Shown here: in pieces, positions 18,499 to 29,057 of the stretch
How positions within the stretch are numbered: position 1 is the stretch's first letter
Layout: the number at the start of each line of letters is the position of its first letter
Origin: Hyphomicrobiales bacterium
GTDB taxonomy: Bacteria; Pseudomonadota; Alphaproteobacteria; Rhizobiales; Beijerinckiaceae
Direction: 5' to 3'
NCBI GenBank assembly: GCA_027483795.1
Contig: JAIXTT010000096.1
Coordinates: 1-52,489 of the forward strand
Length of the DNA stretch: 52,489 bases
Notes under the pieces: model-generated
Databases searched by the model: none
What the model saw: the letters and a program-made list of their open reading frames with translations, nothing else
Told to the model about the DNA's origin: nothing
Made by a program: the position numbers and the translations under genes

Positions 18499-19428
18499 AT
18501 GACCGCGCCCGCTCCGCTGATGACCTCCCGCGATTGGGGGCTTCTGGCCCTCCTGTCGGTTCTTTGGGGAGGTTCCTTCCTCTTCAACCGGATCGCCGTC
18601 GCGGAGATTCCGCCGCTCACCTTGACCTTCGAACGGGTCGCGCTGGCCTCGGCGGCGCTCTTTCTCATGCTTCGGGCGACGCGGCGCGCGGTGCCGACCG
18701 GAACGGAGGCGTGGAAGGTCTTTTTCGGGATGGGCCTCATCAACAACGTCGTCCCCTTCACGCTCATCGCCTATGGCCAGAAGGAACTCGGGGCGGGTCT
18801 CGCCTCGGTTCTGAACGCGACGACGCCGCTCTTCACCGTGATCGTCGCTCATCTGCTCACGCAGGACGAAAGGATGACCCCGGCGAAGCTCGCGGGCGTG
18901 GTGCTCGGCCTCTTCGGCGTCGCCGTACTGACGGGCATCGACCGTCTCGGCGTCGGCGCGCATCTTCAGGCCGAGCTGGCCTGTCTCGGCGCGACGCTGT
19001 CCTACGCTTTTTCGAACATCTTCGGACGGCGCTTCCGACGGATGGACATCGATCCGATGCGTGCGACCTTCGGTCAGGTCACGGCCTCGGCCTGTCTTCT
19101 CCTGGTCCCGGCCCTGCTCGTCGATCGGCCGTGGACGCTTCCCCCGCCCGGACCCGCCGCCCTCGCCTGCGTGGCCGCGCTCGGCATCCTGTCGACGGCG
19201 GTCGCCTATCAGCTTTTCTATCGCGTGCTCGCGAGCGCCGGCGCCACGGCGGTGTCGCTCGTCACGCTGATGATCCCGCCCACGGCGATTCTTCTCGGCG
19301 CGCTCGTGCTCGGCGAACGCTTGGAGTCCCGCCAGATCGCCGGCGCGGCGCTGATCGGCCTGGGCCTGCTCGTCGTCGACGGACGCTTGGCAGCCTCGCT
19401 CCGCCGTCGCGCGGGGCGTGTCTCGTGA
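18499..19428 (+). CDS. EamA/DMT-family metabolite exporter
   Basis: A 309-residue integral membrane protein with about ten hydrophobic helices in two EamA repeats. The first includes LLALLSVLWGGSFLFNRIA and the second LGATLSYAFSNIFGRRF. WGGSF after the first helix and the LGERL stretch before the last are typical of the drug/metabolite transporter family. The substrate is unknown. It stands alone between tRNA-Leu and rppH, converging on rppH with a 15-base gap. Confidence 0.92.
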   Translation: MTAPAPLMTSRDWGLLALLSVLWGGSFLFNRIAVAEIPPLTLTFERVALASAALFLMLRATRRAVPTGTEAWKVFFGMGLINNVVPFTLIAYGQKELGAGLASVLNATTPLFTVIVAHLLTQDERMTPAKLAGVVLGLFGVAVLTGIDRLGVGAHLQAELACLGATLSYAFSNIFGRRFRRMDIDPMRATFGQVTASACLLLVPALLVDRPWTLPPPGPAALACVAALGILSTAVAYQLFYRVLASAGATAVSLVTLMIPPTAILLGALVLGERLESRQIAGAALIGLGLLVVDGRLAASLRRRAGRVS

Positions 19429-19443
19429 TCCGCGAGCGCCGCC

Positions 19444-19941
19444 TCAACCGATCAGCGGCTTGAACGCGGCCACGACCTTTTCATAGACGGGGCGCTTGAA
19501 GGGAATGATCAGCTCGGGAAGGCGCTCGATCCGCTCCCATCGCCAAGCGTCGAATTCGGCATGGGTCGCGCCCTCGGGTTCGAGGATGTCGATTTCCGAA
19601 TCCTCTCCTTCAAAGCGCAGCGCGAACCATTTCTGCGTCTGGCCGCCCCATCGGCCTTTCCACGCGGTCTCGGCGACCGCGTCCGGCAGATCATAGGCGA
19701 ACCAGTCCGGCGCCTCGGCGATCAGGGACACGCTGCGGACGTTCGTCTCCTCGCGCAGTTCGCGCAGGGCCGCCGTATAGGGATCTTCGCCGGGATCGAT
19801 TCCCCCCTGCGGCATCTGCCAGGCATGGGTGTCGTCGACATGTTCGGGCCCCGCCTCCCGCACGCGCCGTCCCACGAAGACGAGACCCTCGCGGTTGACC
19901 AGCATGATGCCGACGCAGGGACGATAAGGAAGTCGGGTCAA
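19444..19941 (-). CDS. rppH: RNA pyrophosphohydrolase RppH (Nudix)
   Basis: A 165-residue Nudix hydrolase that removes pyrophosphate from 5'-triphosphate RNA to start mRNA decay. The Nudix box spans residues 46-68 ([20 protein letters not shown] plus TNV), with the three Glu that bind metal. [23 protein letters not shown] at the N-terminus is typical of the alphaproteobacterial RppH/IalA family. It starts 19 bases after the deacetylase gene on the same strand and is the last gene of that run. Confidence 0.94.
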   Translation of the reverse strand: MTRLPYRPCVGIMLVNREGLVFVGRRVREAGPEHVDDTHAWQMPQGGIDPGEDPYTAALRELREETNVRSVSLIAEAPDWFAYDLPDAVAETAWKGRWGGQTQKWFALRFEGEDSEIDILEPEGATHAEFDAWRWERIERLPELIIPFKRPVYEKVVAAFKPLIG

Positions 19942-19960
19942 ATCGGGCGCTCCTCGCGCC

Positions 19961-21058
19961 TCAGCGGCGCGCCACCGCGCTCAAGGGCACGAGGGCGATG
20001 CCCTTGGCCTCGAGCCTGCTGCTCCACTCCGCCAGCCGCTCGATGGTCACGGGCAAGGCGGTCGCCGTGGCGACGGCGACGCCTCTCTTCTTGGCGATGG
20101 CCTCGAGTTTGGCAAGCGCCGCGTCCACGGCAGCCGGGCGGTCTTCGGGATCGATCGTCAGATCCGACCGGACGGTCGGAAGGCCGAGCTTCCGCGACAG
20201 CGCGGGCACGAGGCTGCGCGTCGGCGGCCCGTCTTCCGCGAACATCAGGCCGCGGGCGGCGATCTCGGCGAGAACGGGTTCGAGGGCGGGTTCGTGCACG
20301 AGCATGCGTTCGCCGCGATAATTGAGCACGCCCGCATAGCCCGTGAAGCGGGACATGCTCCAATGCAGCTTGTCGATATTGGCGGGCGTTCCGGCCGTGG
20401 TGACCAAGGTTCGCGGACCCAGATCCGTCATCGGATGATCGAGCGGTTCCATCGGAACCTGAAGCCACAATTCCCGCCCCTGTCGGCGCAGGAGGTCGGC
20501 GAGCGAATCGAGACCCGTGCCGTAGGGCGCGACCGCGAGCGTCACGTCGAGCGGAAGCTTGGCGACGGCTTCCCTGCCGACGGCGTCGTTGAGGCCGAGA
20601 CCGCCCACGACCAACGCGATCTTCGGCCGGGATTGCAGGCCGGGCCGGATCGGCCGCGCATGGGCATCGCCGGGACGCGTCCCGTCGGAGGCGATCCGCG
20701 GCAGCAGCCCCCAACGTCCCGTCTCGACGAGCCCGGCGCTCAGGCCCGCAGGCGTGCGGTTCTGCAGACTGCCGGTCACTTCGACCATGTTGGGCGGAAA
20801 GCCCGCGCGGACCACGGGCGTATCGTCGGGAGGAGGCGGTTGGATCTCGATTACGGGTTCCGGTTCCGCCGCCGTGACTTCCGCGACGGCGACCGGTGCC
20901 TCGGGAGGCTTGCGCAGATGAAGGGCCGCGGCCGAGAAGAGCGCCGCGCTGACGATCGTCACCGCCGCTCCCACGGCAAGGGAGCGGGAGCGCTCGGATC
21001 CTTTCACCATGGTCGCGGACAGACCGAGAGGGCGTGACAGATCGTCGGCATGACGCAT
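19961..21058 (-). CDS. Divergent polysaccharide deacetylase family protein
   Basis: About 365 residues. One N-terminal membrane anchor (about 21-45), then a Pro/Glu-rich periplasmic linker, then a domain beginning [13 protein letters not shown] that resembles YibQ/divergent polysaccharide deacetylases ([35 protein letters not shown]). The enzymatic activity is unproven for the family. The frame opens at 21190; the ATG at 21058 ([12 protein letters not shown]) has GAGG just upstream and skips a non-conserved 44-residue extension. It lies between ctpA and rppH in the conserved envC-ctpA-deacetylase-rppH order, which hints at cell-wall work. Confidence 0.85.
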   Translation of the reverse strand: MRHADDLSRPLGLSATMVKGSERSRSLAVGAAVTIVSAALFSAAALHLRKPPEAPVAVAEVTAAEPEPVIEIQPPPPDDTPVVRAGFPPNMVEVTGSLQNRTPAGLSAGLVETGRWGLLPRIASDGTRPGDAHARPIRPGLQSRPKIALVVGGLGLNDAVGREAVAKLPLDVTLAVAPYGTGLDSLADLLRRQGRELWLQVPMEPLDHPMTDLGPRTLVTTAGTPANIDKLHWSMSRFTGYAGVLNYRGERMLVHEPALEPVLAEIAARGLMFAEDGPPTRSLVPALSRKLGLPTVRSDLTIDPEDRPAAVDAALAKLEAIAKKRGVAVATATALPVTIERLAEWSSRLEAKGIALVPLSAVARR

Positions 21059-21175
21059 CGGAACCTCGAAGCTTGGGGTCCGGTACGCATGAACGGAATT
21101 CCGGAGAACATGGCGCCACCATGCCGCAGCATGGTTAACGAACCGCAAACGCAGCGGCGCAGGGCCCCGAAACGC

Positions 21176-21202
21176 CGATGCCCGGCGCAAGGCCGGGCAT
21201 CG
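21176..21202 (-). terminator. Terminator-like hairpin downstream of ctpA
   Basis: A perfect 11-bp stem (21176-21186 with 21192-21202) and a 5-base loop lie 26 bases beyond the ctpA stop. On the minus strand it is followed by GCGTTTC, only a short T run. It may terminate or attenuate transcription before the deacetylase-rppH pair. Confidence 0.55.
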
Positions 21203-21227
21203 CTCGATCGGTCCCGATCACGGAAGA

Positions 21228-22514
21228 TCAGTTCGCCTTGGTCGCCTTGCCGCGGAGCAGGTCATAGGCATGGAGCAGCTGCTTGTCGTTCTTCGGATCC
21301 GGCGGGACATAGGCGGAGGATCCGCCGCGTTCGTCTTCGCCGTTCTTCAGATGGCCGCGCAGAGCGGCTTCGCCCTTGGTCTCGTCCTTGCCGCGCAGTT
21401 CCGGCGGCACGTCCGGAAGGATCTGGATGTCGGGATCGATGCCCTTGGCTTGGATCGAGCGACCGGAAGGCGTGTAGTAGCGCGCGGTCGTGATGCGCAG
21501 CGCACCGTTCGCGCCGAGCGGCACGATGGTCTGGACCGAGCCCTTGCCGAAGGAGCGAGTCCCGACGACGGTCGCCCGCTTGTGGTCCTGCAGCGCGCCC
21601 GCGACGATTTCCGACGCCGAGGCCGAGCCGCCGTTGATCAGCACGATCACCGGCTTGCCCTTCGAAAGATCGCCCGCCCGCGCCGTGTAGCGCTGCGCCT
21701 CGTCGGCGTTGCGGCCGCGCGTGGACACGATCTCGCCGCGCTCGAGGAAGGCGTCGGAGACCGAGATCGCCTGATCGAGCAACCCGCCCGGGTTGTTCCG
21801 CAGGTCGAGCACGTAACCCTTCAGCCTGTCGGCCGGGATCTCCTTCGACAGCTGGTCGAGCGCCGTCTTCAGATTCTCGAAGGTCTGTTCGTTGAACTGC
21901 GTGATCCGGATGTAGCCGACATCCTCCTCGTTGCGGAAGCGGACCGCGCGGATGCGGATCGTGTCGCGCACCAGCGTGATGTCGATCGTATCGGACGCGC
22001 CCTTCCGGACGATCTTCAGGCGGACCGAGGAATTGATCGGACCGCGCATCTTTTCGACGGCCTGATTGAGGCTCAGGCCCTGAACGTTCTCGTCGTCGAT
22101 CTGGACGATGACGTCGCCCGCCATGACGCCGCCGCGCGCGGCGGGCGTGTCGTCGATGGGGGTGACCACGCGGACGAGGCCCTCCTCCATCGTCACTTCG
22201 ATGCCGAGACCGCCGAACTCGCCGCGCGTCTGCACCTGCATGTCGCGGAAGCTCTTCGGATCCATGTAGCTCGAATGCGGATCGAGGCTCTGCAGCATGC
22301 CGTTGATCGCGGCTTCGATCAGCTTCGCGTCGTCGGGCTTTTCGACATAGTCGGTCCGGATCTTCTCGAACACGTCGCCGAAAAGATTGAGCTGGCGATA
22401 AAGATCGCCCGGAGCCGCCGTCGCCCGCCCCGTGAGGGACGGCGCCGCCACCATCGTCGCCGCGCCCGCGCCGAGGGCGACGCCGAACAGGAGAAAAGAG
22501 AGCTTACGCATCAT
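21228..22514 (-). CDS. ctpA: Carboxyl-terminal processing protease (S41 family)
   Basis: A 428-residue periplasmic serine protease. After a signal or anchor sequence (residues ~5-33) comes a PDZ domain (about 100-180, including GVMAGDVIVQIDDENV). The peptidase core has the catalytic Ser299 in NGGSASASE and Lys324 in SFGKGSVQ, spaced 25 residues apart as in known CtpA. The start is the first of two adjacent ATGs: its ATG overlaps the envC stop as ATGA, indicating translational coupling. The longer open frame is antisense noise. CtpA proteases trim cell-wall hydrolases and their regulators, which fits the envC neighbour. Confidence 0.96.
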   Translation of the reverse strand: MMRKLSFLLFGVALGAGAATMVAAPSLTGRATAAPGDLYRQLNLFGDVFEKIRTDYVEKPDDAKLIEAAINGMLQSLDPHSSYMDPKSFRDMQVQTRGEFGGLGIEVTMEEGLVRVVTPIDDTPAARGGVMAGDVIVQIDDENVQGLSLNQAVEKMRGPINSSVRLKIVRKGASDTIDITLVRDTIRIRAVRFRNEEDVGYIRITQFNEQTFENLKTALDQLSKEIPADRLKGYVLDLRNNPGGLLDQAISVSDAFLERGEIVSTRGRNADEAQRYTARAGDLSKGKPVIVLINGGSASASEIVAGALQDHKRATVVGTRSFGKGSVQTIVPLGANGALRITTARYYTPSGRSIQAKGIDPDIQILPDVPPELRGKDETKGEAALRGHLKNGEDERGGSSAYVPPDPKNDKQLLHAYDLLRGKATKAN

Positions 22515-23851
22515 CCACGAACTTTCTCGTTCAGCGAGGGCGCCCACCAGGGCGAGGGATCGATCGAGACGCCGTCCTTGCGGAATTCCACATAGAGCAC
22601 CGGCTGAGAACCTTCGGCGCCCGACGGGGCGACCGCCGCCTTCGCGGCTTCCCCCATCTGCGCGACGGGCTCTCCCGCAACGACGAATTGCCCGACGGAC
22701 ACATTGATGCGGTCCATTCCGGCAAGAAGGACATAGTAGCCGCCGCCGGTATTCACGATCAAGAGTTGACCGTAGGTCCGGAACGGACCCGCAAAGGCCA
22801 CCCAGCCGTCGGCGGGAGAGGATACCACGGCGCCGGACCGTGTGCCCAGCGCGATGCCGCGCTGCGTCCCGCCCACGCCGTCGGGCGCGTTGAAGCCGCG
22901 CAGAACGACGCCCGCGACGGGCAGAGGCAGCGCGCCGCGCAATTCGGCGAAGGCCGCGCGGGGCGTCATCTTCGCCGGGTCCTTCCCGGACAGCAGCGCG
23001 ATCCTGTCGCGCAGCTGCGCCATGCGCGGATCGTTGCGGGCCGCCTGCTCTTCCGCGAGCGCCCGGGCACGAAGCTGTTCGTCCGCCTCGAGCCGTCCGA
23101 TCAGGTCCCGCAGGGTCTGCGCGCGGCCCGCCAACGTGGTCCCGCGCTGCTGTTCCTCGACAAAGCCCGCCTCGCGCTTGGCGATCTCCTGCCGGCGCGC
23201 GTCGAGCAGCAATGACCATTCGGCCCTGTCCCGCGCCAGGCCGGCCAGGTCGCGCGCGAGCGTCTCCTTTTCGCCGGTCGCGAGCGTCCGCAGGCGGATC
23301 AATTCGCCGAGATCGCCCGCCAAGGCCTCGGTCTCGGACTTCAATTCCGGCAGCACCGCCCCCAGCAGGATCGAGCTGCGCACCGCGTCGAGCATGTCCT
23401 CGGGCTTCACGAGAAGCGCGGGCGGCGGTTTGCGGCCCATGCGCTGCAGCGAGCCCAGCACTTCGGCGATCAGCCCGCGACGCGCTTCGAGCGAACGGCG
23501 GATCGCACCCTCCGTTTGTGCGAGCGTCGTCAGGCGGTTTTCGATCGCGCTCACCCGGGCCTCCGCGGCCTGCACGCGGCCCGTGACCTCGACGAGCCTT
23601 TCGCCCAGACGGGCCCGGTCGTTCCTGAGGAGATCGATCTCGGCCTTCAGCCTCGCCCGGGCTTCCTCGCCCGTCCGGAGCTCCCGCTCGACGGCCTCGA
23701 GCTCCATGCGCTTGGCGGATTTGTCGGCGACGGGCTGCGTCGGCTGCGCCCGAAGGTCCGGCGCGAGCGGCAGCAGGAGGGCGCCGGCGAGGGCCATCGG
23801 CAGGAACGGACGCCGCATGCGCATGAGGGAAGGAGCCCCGATTCGTCTCAT
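22511..23851 (-). CDS. envC: EnvC-like murein hydrolase activator with degenerate M23 (LytM) domain
   Basis: A 446-residue secreted protein. A signal peptide (about 14-36) is followed by a long coiled coil (about 45-300) of Ala/Arg/Glu/Leu-rich heptads, then a C-terminal LytM-like domain (about 310-440). In the LytM domain the usual zinc-binding HxxxD and HxH motifs are absent: the positions read like RGIALGT and YYVLLAGM. It should therefore be non-catalytic, as in E. coli EnvC, which switches on amidases at division. Its start ATG overlaps the rlmH stop (ATGA), and its stop overlaps the ctpA start, a tightly coupled operon. Confidence 0.9.
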   Translation of the reverse strand: MRRIGAPSLMRMRRPFLPMALAGALLLPLAPDLRAQPTQPVADKSAKRMELEAVERELRTGEEARARLKAEIDLLRNDRARLGERLVEVTGRVQAAEARVSAIENRLTTLAQTEGAIRRSLEARRGLIAEVLGSLQRMGRKPPPALLVKPEDMLDAVRSSILLGAVLPELKSETEALAGDLGELIRLRTLATGEKETLARDLAGLARDRAEWSLLLDARRQEIAKREAGFVEEQQRGTTLAGRAQTLRDLIGRLEADEQLRARALAEEQAARNDPRMAQLRDRIALLSGKDPAKMTPRAAFAELRGALPLPVAGVVLRGFNAPDGVGGTQRGIALGTRSGAVVSSPADGWVAFAGPFRTYGQLLIVNTGGGYYVLLAGMDRINVSVGQFVVAGEPVAQMGEAAKAAVAPSGAEGSQPVLYVEFRKDGVSIDPSPWWAPSLNEKVRG

Positions 23852-24327
23852 GCCCGATGATAGGGGTGGCCGGCGAGGATGGACATCGCGCGATAGAGCT
23901 GTTCGACGATCAACAGACGCACGATCTGGTGCGGAAGGGTCATCGCGCCGAAGGAAAGCGCGAAATCGGCGCGCGCCGCGAAAATCGGGTCGAGCCCGTC
24001 GGCGCCGCCCGTCACGAAGCAGAGCGCGCGGTCTCCCGCATCGCGGCGGCCGCGCAGCAGATCGGCGAATTCCGCGCTGGTCGGCGATTTCGCCCTTTCG
24101 TCGAGGATCACGAGTCTTGCCCCCGCGAGCTTTTCCGAGATCGCCCGGGCTTCCTCGGCCTTGCGGTCCTCGGCCCGCGTCGCGCGGCTCTCCTGAATTT
24201 CGACGATGTCGGGACCGGAAAAGCCCAGCGAGCGGCCGCTCGCACGCGACCGGTCGACATAGCGCGCGATCAGTTCGCGTTCGGGTCCGTCCTTGACCCG
24301 CCCGACGGCCAGGACGGCGAGGCGCAT
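23848..24327 (-). CDS. rlmH: 23S rRNA (pseudouridine1915-N3)-methyltransferase RlmH
   Basis: A 159-residue SPOUT-fold methyltransferase that modifies helix 69 of 23S rRNA. It starts MRLAVLAVGRVKDGPE. The knotted SAM site includes LDERAKSPTSAEFADLL and CFVTGGADGLDP, and the C-terminus LSFGAMTLPHQIVRLLIVEQLYRA-type segment ends in GHPYHRA, the family signature with the conserved His-Tyr-His. It overlaps envC by 4 bases and follows rsfS by 10 bases. The rsfS-rlmH pair is widely conserved. Confidence 0.96.
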   Translation of the reverse strand: MRLAVLAVGRVKDGPERELIARYVDRSRASGRSLGFSGPDIVEIQESRATRAEDRKAEEARAISEKLAGARLVILDERAKSPTSAEFADLLRGRRDAGDRALCFVTGGADGLDPIFAARADFALSFGAMTLPHQIVRLLIVEQLYRAMSILAGHPYHRA

Positions 24328-24337
24328 GATCGTCCCG

Positions 24338-24742
24338 TCAGGATACGGCGCGCTCGCCCGGCCTGTCGGAGCTCCACATCTTCTCGAGATTGTAGAACTG
24401 CCGCACTTCCGGACGGAACACGTGAAGGATGACGTCGCCCGCGTCGATCAGCACCCAGTCGCAATGCGGCTGGCCTTCGACCCGGATGTCCTTTCGCCCT
24501 TCGTCCTTCAGCATCTCCACGACGCGGTCCGCGATCGAACCCACATGCCGGTTGGACCGGCCCGTGGTCACGATCATCGCGTCGGCGAGCGCCGTCTTTC
24601 CGGTGAGATCGATCACCACCGTCTCCTCGGCCTTCGCGTCTTCCAGCGCGGCGAGGATGGAGGTCATGGCATCGCCGCGGTCGGACTGCGTCTCGCCCTT
24701 CGCGGCCTGAGGCGCCGGAGCGGCCCCCTCGAAATGAGCCAT
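24338..24742 (-). CDS. rsfS: Ribosomal silencing factor RsfS
   Basis: A 134-residue protein that binds ribosomal protein L14 and blocks subunit joining in poor growth. The core DLTGKTALADAMIVTTGRSNRHV, with GQPHCDWVLIDAGDVILHVFRPEVRQFYNLEKMW, is diagnostic. About 25 N-terminal residues precede the conserved domain; an internal Met (MTSILAALEDAK) could be the true start, but GAGGAA lies upstream of the longer start. It sits between nadD and rlmH as usual. Confidence 0.95.
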   Translation of the reverse strand: MAHFEGAAPAPQAAKGETQSDRGDAMTSILAALEDAKAEETVVIDLTGKTALADAMIVTTGRSNRHVGSIADRVVEMLKDEGRKDIRVEGQPHCDWVLIDAGDVILHVFRPEVRQFYNLEKMWSSDRPGERAVS

Positions 24743-24811
24743 TGTCAGTGTTCGTTCCTCTGCCGTGCGCTTCTGCGCACCGCGTCAGTATCGAGGATGC
24801 CGGCCGTTTTT

Positions 24812-25450
24812 TCAATGGCCGCTTGGATTTTTCGCGCGGATCGCCGTCGAGGACAAAGCGGAACGAGGACCGTGGAAGAGCGCCCAGGCGGGAGCACGGA
24901 GGCGCGGCATGCCGCGTCCGACGTCTTCGGGCAGGCGAAAACGACCGAAACGGCCCGCCGCGCGCGTTGCCGGCACCTTCAGCGTCGATCCGGGGCGATC
25001 GAAGACGGCGACGGGCATCATGGCGAGAATGTCCGTCCAGCGCTTCCAGCGATGGAAGCCCGCGAGATTGTCGGACCCCATCAGCCAGACGAAGCGCACG
25101 CCCGGACAGCGCCGCTTCAGCAGGGCCAACGTGTCGCGGGTGAAGCGCGTGCCCATCGCCTCTTCCACCGTGGTCACGCGGATACGCGGATGCGCCGCCA
25201 CGAGACGCGCCGCCGCCGCCCGCCTTGCGGCGGGGGGAAGCGCGGCCGTGTTCTTCAGCGGATTGCCGGGCGTCACCAGCCACCAGACGGCATCGAGCCC
25301 GAGCCGCCGCAGCGCCGCGAGCGAGATCATCCGATGCGCCGCATGCGCCGGATCGAAACTGCCGCCGAGAAGGCCGATCCGCATCCCCGCCGCATGCGGC
25401 GGGAGCGGCGGCGCGGGGCGCGGGGCCCGGTTGCGGCGGCCGAGCGTCAC
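24812..25450 (-). CDS. nadD: Nicotinate-nucleotide adenylyltransferase
   Basis: Adenylates nicotinate mononucleotide in NAD synthesis. The nucleotidyltransferase core starts [17 protein letters not shown] (GSFDPxHxxH) and includes [26 protein letters not shown] and the C-terminal SSTAIR, all family motifs. I choose a GTG start at 25450 that overlaps the proA stop as GTGA, giving 212 residues and a short Pro-rich lead like those of related rhizobial NadD. Starting instead at the ATG at 25384 would give 190 residues. It lies in the conserved proA-nadD-rsfS order. Confidence 0.92.
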   Translation of the reverse strand: MTLGRRNRAPRPAPPLPPHAAGMRIGLLGGSFDPAHAAHRMISLAALRRLGLDAVWWLVTPGNPLKNTAALPPAARRAAAARLVAAHPRIRVTTVEEAMGTRFTRDTLALLKRRCPGVRFVWLMGSDNLAGFHRWKRWTDILAMMPVAVFDRPGSTLKVPATRAAGRFGRFRLPEDVGRGMPRLRAPAWALFHGPRSALSSTAIRAKNPSGH

Positions 25451-26739
25451 GGACGCGTCTGTCCCGCGCCGCGGACGCGGTATTTGAACGAGGTCAGCTG
25501 TTCGACGCCCACGGGCCCGCGCGCATGCATCCGCCCCGTGGCGATGCCGATCTCGGCGCCGAAGCCGAATTCGCCGCCGTCGGCGAACTGCGTCGAGGCG
25601 TTGTGCAGCACGATCGCGCTGTCGACCTCGTTCAGGAACCGCTCCGCCGTCGCCGCATCCTCGGTGAGGATCGACTCCGTATGGTGCGAACCGTAGCGCT
25701 CGATATGCGCGATCGCCTCGTCGACCCCGGCGACGACCCTCACGCTGATGATCGCGTCGAGATATTCGGTCGACCAATCCTCCTCCGTCGCGGGCGTCAC
25801 GCGCGCATCGACGGCGCAGGTCTCGTCGTCTCCGCGCACCGCGCAGCCCGCATCGAGCAGCATGGTCACGAGCGGCTTCAGATGCGTCGCGGCGCAGGCG
25901 CGGTCGACCAGCAGCGTCTCGGCCGCGCCGCAGATGCCCGTGCGCCGGAGCTTGGCGTTGCGGACGACCGTCAGCGCCATCGCGAGATCGGCGGCCTTGT
26001 CCACATAGACGTGCACGATGCCTTCAAGATGCGCGAAGACGGGAACGCGCGCTTCCGCCTGCACCCGCGCGACGAGGCCCTTGCCGCCGCGCGGCACGAT
26101 CACGTCGACCGCGCCGTCGAGGCCCGAGAGCATCATGCCCACCGCCGCGCGATCGCGCGTCGGAACGAGCTGCAGCGCGTCGTCCGGCAGGCCGGCCGCG
26201 CGCAGCCCCGCGCGCAGCGCTTCGGTGATCTCGGTGGAGGTGCGGAAACTCTCCGATCCCGCACGCAGGATGGCGGCATTGCCGCTCTTCAGGCAGAGCG
26301 CGCCGGCGTCGGCCGTCACGTTCGGCCGGCTCTCGAAGATCACGCCGATCACGCCGAGCGGCGTCGCCACGCGTTCGAAGACGAGGCCGTTCGGCCGCGT
26401 CCAGGTCGCGAGCACGCGGCCGACGGGATCGGAAAGGCCCGCCACGTCCTCCAGTGCCGAGGCGATCGCCTCGAGCCGCTTCGGATCGAGCGTAAGGCGG
26501 TCGACGAAGGAGGCGGCGGTCCCGCGGGCGATCGCATCGGCGACGTCGGCCGCATTCGCCGCGAGGATCGTCTCGGCGGAAGCCCGCAACGCGGCGGCGG
26601 CGGCGCGCAGCGCTGCATTCTTCGTCTCGGGCGGTGCGAGCGCGAGCGACCGGGCGGCGGCGCGTGCGCGCCGGCCGATGTCGAGCATCCGTGCATCGAG
26701 AGTCCCGCCGTCCGCGACGGCCCGCAGCGTCTCCGCCAT
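25447..26739 (-). CDS. proA: Glutamate-5-semialdehyde dehydrogenase (gamma-glutamyl phosphate reductase)
   Basis: NADPH-dependent reduction of gamma-glutamyl phosphate, the second step of proline synthesis. It has 430 residues, the family length, with the catalytic Cys in [38 protein letters not shown], and IPRGGKGLV, all ProA blocks. The stop overlaps the nadD GTG by 4 bases. It is 94 bases downstream of proB, which makes its substrate; both are transcribed leftward after obgE. Confidence 0.97.
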   Translation of the reverse strand: MAETLRAVADGGTLDARMLDIGRRARAAARSLALAPPETKNAALRAAAAALRASAETILAANAADVADAIARGTAASFVDRLTLDPKRLEAIASALEDVAGLSDPVGRVLATWTRPNGLVFERVATPLGVIGVIFESRPNVTADAGALCLKSGNAAILRAGSESFRTSTEITEALRAGLRAAGLPDDALQLVPTRDRAAVGMMLSGLDGAVDVIVPRGGKGLVARVQAEARVPVFAHLEGIVHVYVDKAADLAMALTVVRNAKLRRTGICGAAETLLVDRACAATHLKPLVTMLLDAGCAVRGDDETCAVDARVTPATEEDWSTEYLDAIISVRVVAGVDEAIAHIERYGSHHTESILTEDAATAERFLNEVDSAIVLHNASTQFADGGEFGFGAEIGIATGRMHARGPVGVEQLTSFKYRVRGAGQTRP

Positions 26740-26833
26740 CGTCCTTCTCCGGGGCGCGTGATGCGCCCGCCCCTCTTTAGCCCGTCACGGAGAAAGCGAG
26801 AAGGCCGGGCATCGCGGGCGAGCGTCGCTCCGC

Positions 26834-27970
26834 CTATTCCGCTCCGAGCGCCATGTCGTCGCGATGGACCATTTCGGCGCGGCCGGAATAGCCGAGGAGT
26901 TCCGCGATGTCCTTCGACGAACGTCCCGCGATCATGACCGCCTCGGCCGCGTCATAGGCGATCAGGCCGCGGCCGATCTCGCCGCCGTCGGGGCCGCGCA
27001 GCACCACCGCGTCGCCGCGCTCGAAACCGCCCTCGACCCGCACGACGCCCGCGGGCAGAAGGCTCTTGCCGGCGCGGATCGCCTTGCCGGCGCCCGCATC
27101 GAGATGCAGCACGCCCTTGGGCTCGATGGCGCCCGCGATCCATGTCTTGCGTGCGGAGACCGGGTTCGATCCGGTCAGGAACCAGGTGCAGGGTCCGCCC
27201 TCGGCGATGCGCCGCAGCGGGTGGGTCACGCGGCCGTCCGCAATGACCATATGCGTCCCGCCGACGGTGGCGATCTTGCCCGCCTCGATCTTGGTCCGCA
27301 TCCCGCCGCGCGAGAGTTCCGAGGCCGCCCCGCCCGCCATGGCCTCGATCTCGGCCGTGATGCGCGGCACCACGGGGATCAGCTCCGCATCCGGATTCCG
27401 GTGCGGCGGAGCCGTGTAGAGCCCGTCGATGTCGGACAGGAGCACCAGAAGATCGGCCCCGGCCATGGTCGCGACGCGTGCGGCCAGACGATCGTTGTCG
27501 CCGTAGCGGATTTCGGTCGTCGCGACCGTGTCGTTCTCGTTGACGACGGGCACGGCGCGCAGGTCCATCAACCGGCCGAGCGTGGCCCGCGCATTGAGGT
27601 AGCGTCGGCGCTCCTCGGTGTCCCAAAGCGTCACGAGGATCTGGCCGGCCGTCATGCCCCGCTTGCCGAGCACGTCCGCCCAGGCCTGCGCCAATGCGAT
27701 CTGCCCCACGGCGGCCGCAGCCTGACTTTCCTCGAGCTTCAGCGGCCCCTGCGGCAGCTTGAGGACCGTCCGTCCCATCGCGATCGCGCCGGAGGAGACG
27801 ACGATCACGTCGACGCCGCGCGCATGCAGCGCGGCGATGTCGTCGGCCAGCGCTTCGAGCCGGCCCGTGCGCAATTCGCCCTTGGCGCCGTCCACGAGAA
27901 GCGACGATCCGACCTTGACGACGACGCGCTTGAACCGGTCGAGGGACGGCGTCTCGGTCACGGATGCCAT
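26834..27970 (-). CDS. proB: Glutamate 5-kinase
   Basis: Phosphorylates glutamate in the first, feedback-regulated step of proline synthesis. The 378-residue protein has the amino-acid-kinase domain ([58 protein letters not shown]) and a C-terminal PUA domain (about residues 285-370). Its start overlaps the 3' end of obgE by 13 bases, suggesting translational coupling. Confidence 0.97.
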   Translation of the reverse strand: MASVTETPSLDRFKRVVVKVGSSLLVDGAKGELRTGRLEALADDIAALHARGVDVIVVSSGAIAMGRTVLKLPQGPLKLEESQAAAAVGQIALAQAWADVLGKRGMTAGQILVTLWDTEERRRYLNARATLGRLMDLRAVPVVNENDTVATTEIRYGDNDRLAARVATMAGADLLVLLSDIDGLYTAPPHRNPDAELIPVVPRITAEIEAMAGGAASELSRGGMRTKIEAGKIATVGGTHMVIADGRVTHPLRRIAEGGPCTWFLTGSNPVSARKTWIAGAIEPKGVLHLDAGAGKAIRAGKSLLPAGVVRVEGGFERGDAVVLRGPDGGEIGRGLIAYDAAEAVMIAGRSSKDIAELLGYSGRAEMVHRDDMALGAE

Positions 27971-29001
27971 CCTTCGGACATGGCGGGCGCTTCGGCCTCC
28001 GTTTCCTCGGCGCGCGACGCGTCGATGATCTTCAACAGCGCCCGCAGCACGTCCTCGACGCCCTGCCGCGAGGCGGAGGAGAGAACGAGCGGCGTGCGCC
28101 CCGCAGCGCGCTTCAGCCGCTTCTTCTGCTCGTCGAGCGCCTCGGGCGTCAGTGCGTCGGCCTTCGACAACGCAACGATCTCGGGCTTTTCGTCGAGGCC
28201 GTTGCCGTAGGATTCGAGCTCGTGACGGACGGTCTTGTAGGTCTTGCCCGCATGGTCCGTCGTCGCGTCCACGAGATGCAGCAGCACCCGGCAGCGCTCG
28301 ACGTGGCCGAGGAAGCGGTCGCCGAGGCCCGAGCCCTCGTGCGCGCCCTCGATCAGGCCGGGAATGTCCGCGAGCACGAATTCGCGTCCGTCGACGCGCA
28401 CCACGCCGAGCCCCGGATGGAGGGTGGTGAAGGGATAATCGGCGATCTTCGGCTTGGCCGCGGTCACCGTCGCGAGGAAGGTCGACTTGCCCGCGTTCGG
28501 CAGTCCGACGAGGCCGGCATCCGCGATCAGCTTCAGCCGGAGGCGGATCGTGCGCTCCTGCCCTTCCTGTCCCGGATTGGCGCGCCGGGGCGCGCGGTTG
28601 GTCGAGGTGGTGAAATAGGCGTTGCCGAAGCCGCCGTTGCCGCCCTTGGCCAGCAGCACGCGTTCGCCGATCCGCGTGAGGTCCGCGATCAGCGTCTCGC
28701 CGTCCTCGTCGAAGACCTGCGTTCCCTTGGGCACTTTGAGAACGGCGTCCGCGCCCTTGCCGCCCGCGCGGTTGCGGCCCATGCCGTGCATGCCGGTGCC
28801 CGCCTTGAAATGCTGCTGATAGCGATAGTCGATGAGCGTGTTGAGCCCGTCGACGCAGACGGCCCAGACGTCTCCGCCCTTCCCGCCGTCGCCGCCGTCG
28901 GGACCGCCGAATTCGATGAATTTCTCGCGCCGGAACGAGACGCTTCCCGCGCCCCCGTTGCCGGAGCGGATATAGACCTTGGCCTCGTCGAGGAACTTCA
29001 T
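27958..29001 (-). CDS. obgE: GTPase ObgE/CgtA
   Basis: An essential GTPase in 50S ribosome assembly and stress control, 347 residues. The glycine-rich Obg fold is at 1-158 ([20 protein letters not shown], with [11 protein letters not shown]), then the G domain with G1 [10 protein letters not shown]3 [16 protein letters not shown], and G4-like ALSKADALT. It ends 13 bases past the proB start. It heads the leftward obgE-proB-proA-nadD run and lies downstream of the rplU-rpmA genes, as is conserved. Confidence 0.97.
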   Translation of the reverse strand: MKFLDEAKVYIRSGNGGAGSVSFRREKFIEFGGPDGGDGGKGGDVWAVCVDGLNTLIDYRYQQHFKAGTGMHGMGRNRAGGKGADAVLKVPKGTQVFDEDGETLIADLTRIGERVLLAKGGNGGFGNAYFTTSTNRAPRRANPGQEGQERTIRLRLKLIADAGLVGLPNAGKSTFLATVTAAKPKIADYPFTTLHPGLGVVRVDGREFVLADIPGLIEGAHEGSGLGDRFLGHVERCRVLLHLVDATTDHAGKTYKTVRHELESYGNGLDEKPEIVALSKADALTPEALDEQKKRLKRAAGRTPLVLSSASRQGVEDVLRALLKIIDASRAEETEAEAPAMSEGWHP

Positions 29002-29057
29002 GCGAACTCCCTAACGGAGCGCGCGGCGCGGAGCAATGCGGACGCGGGCTCGGATCC

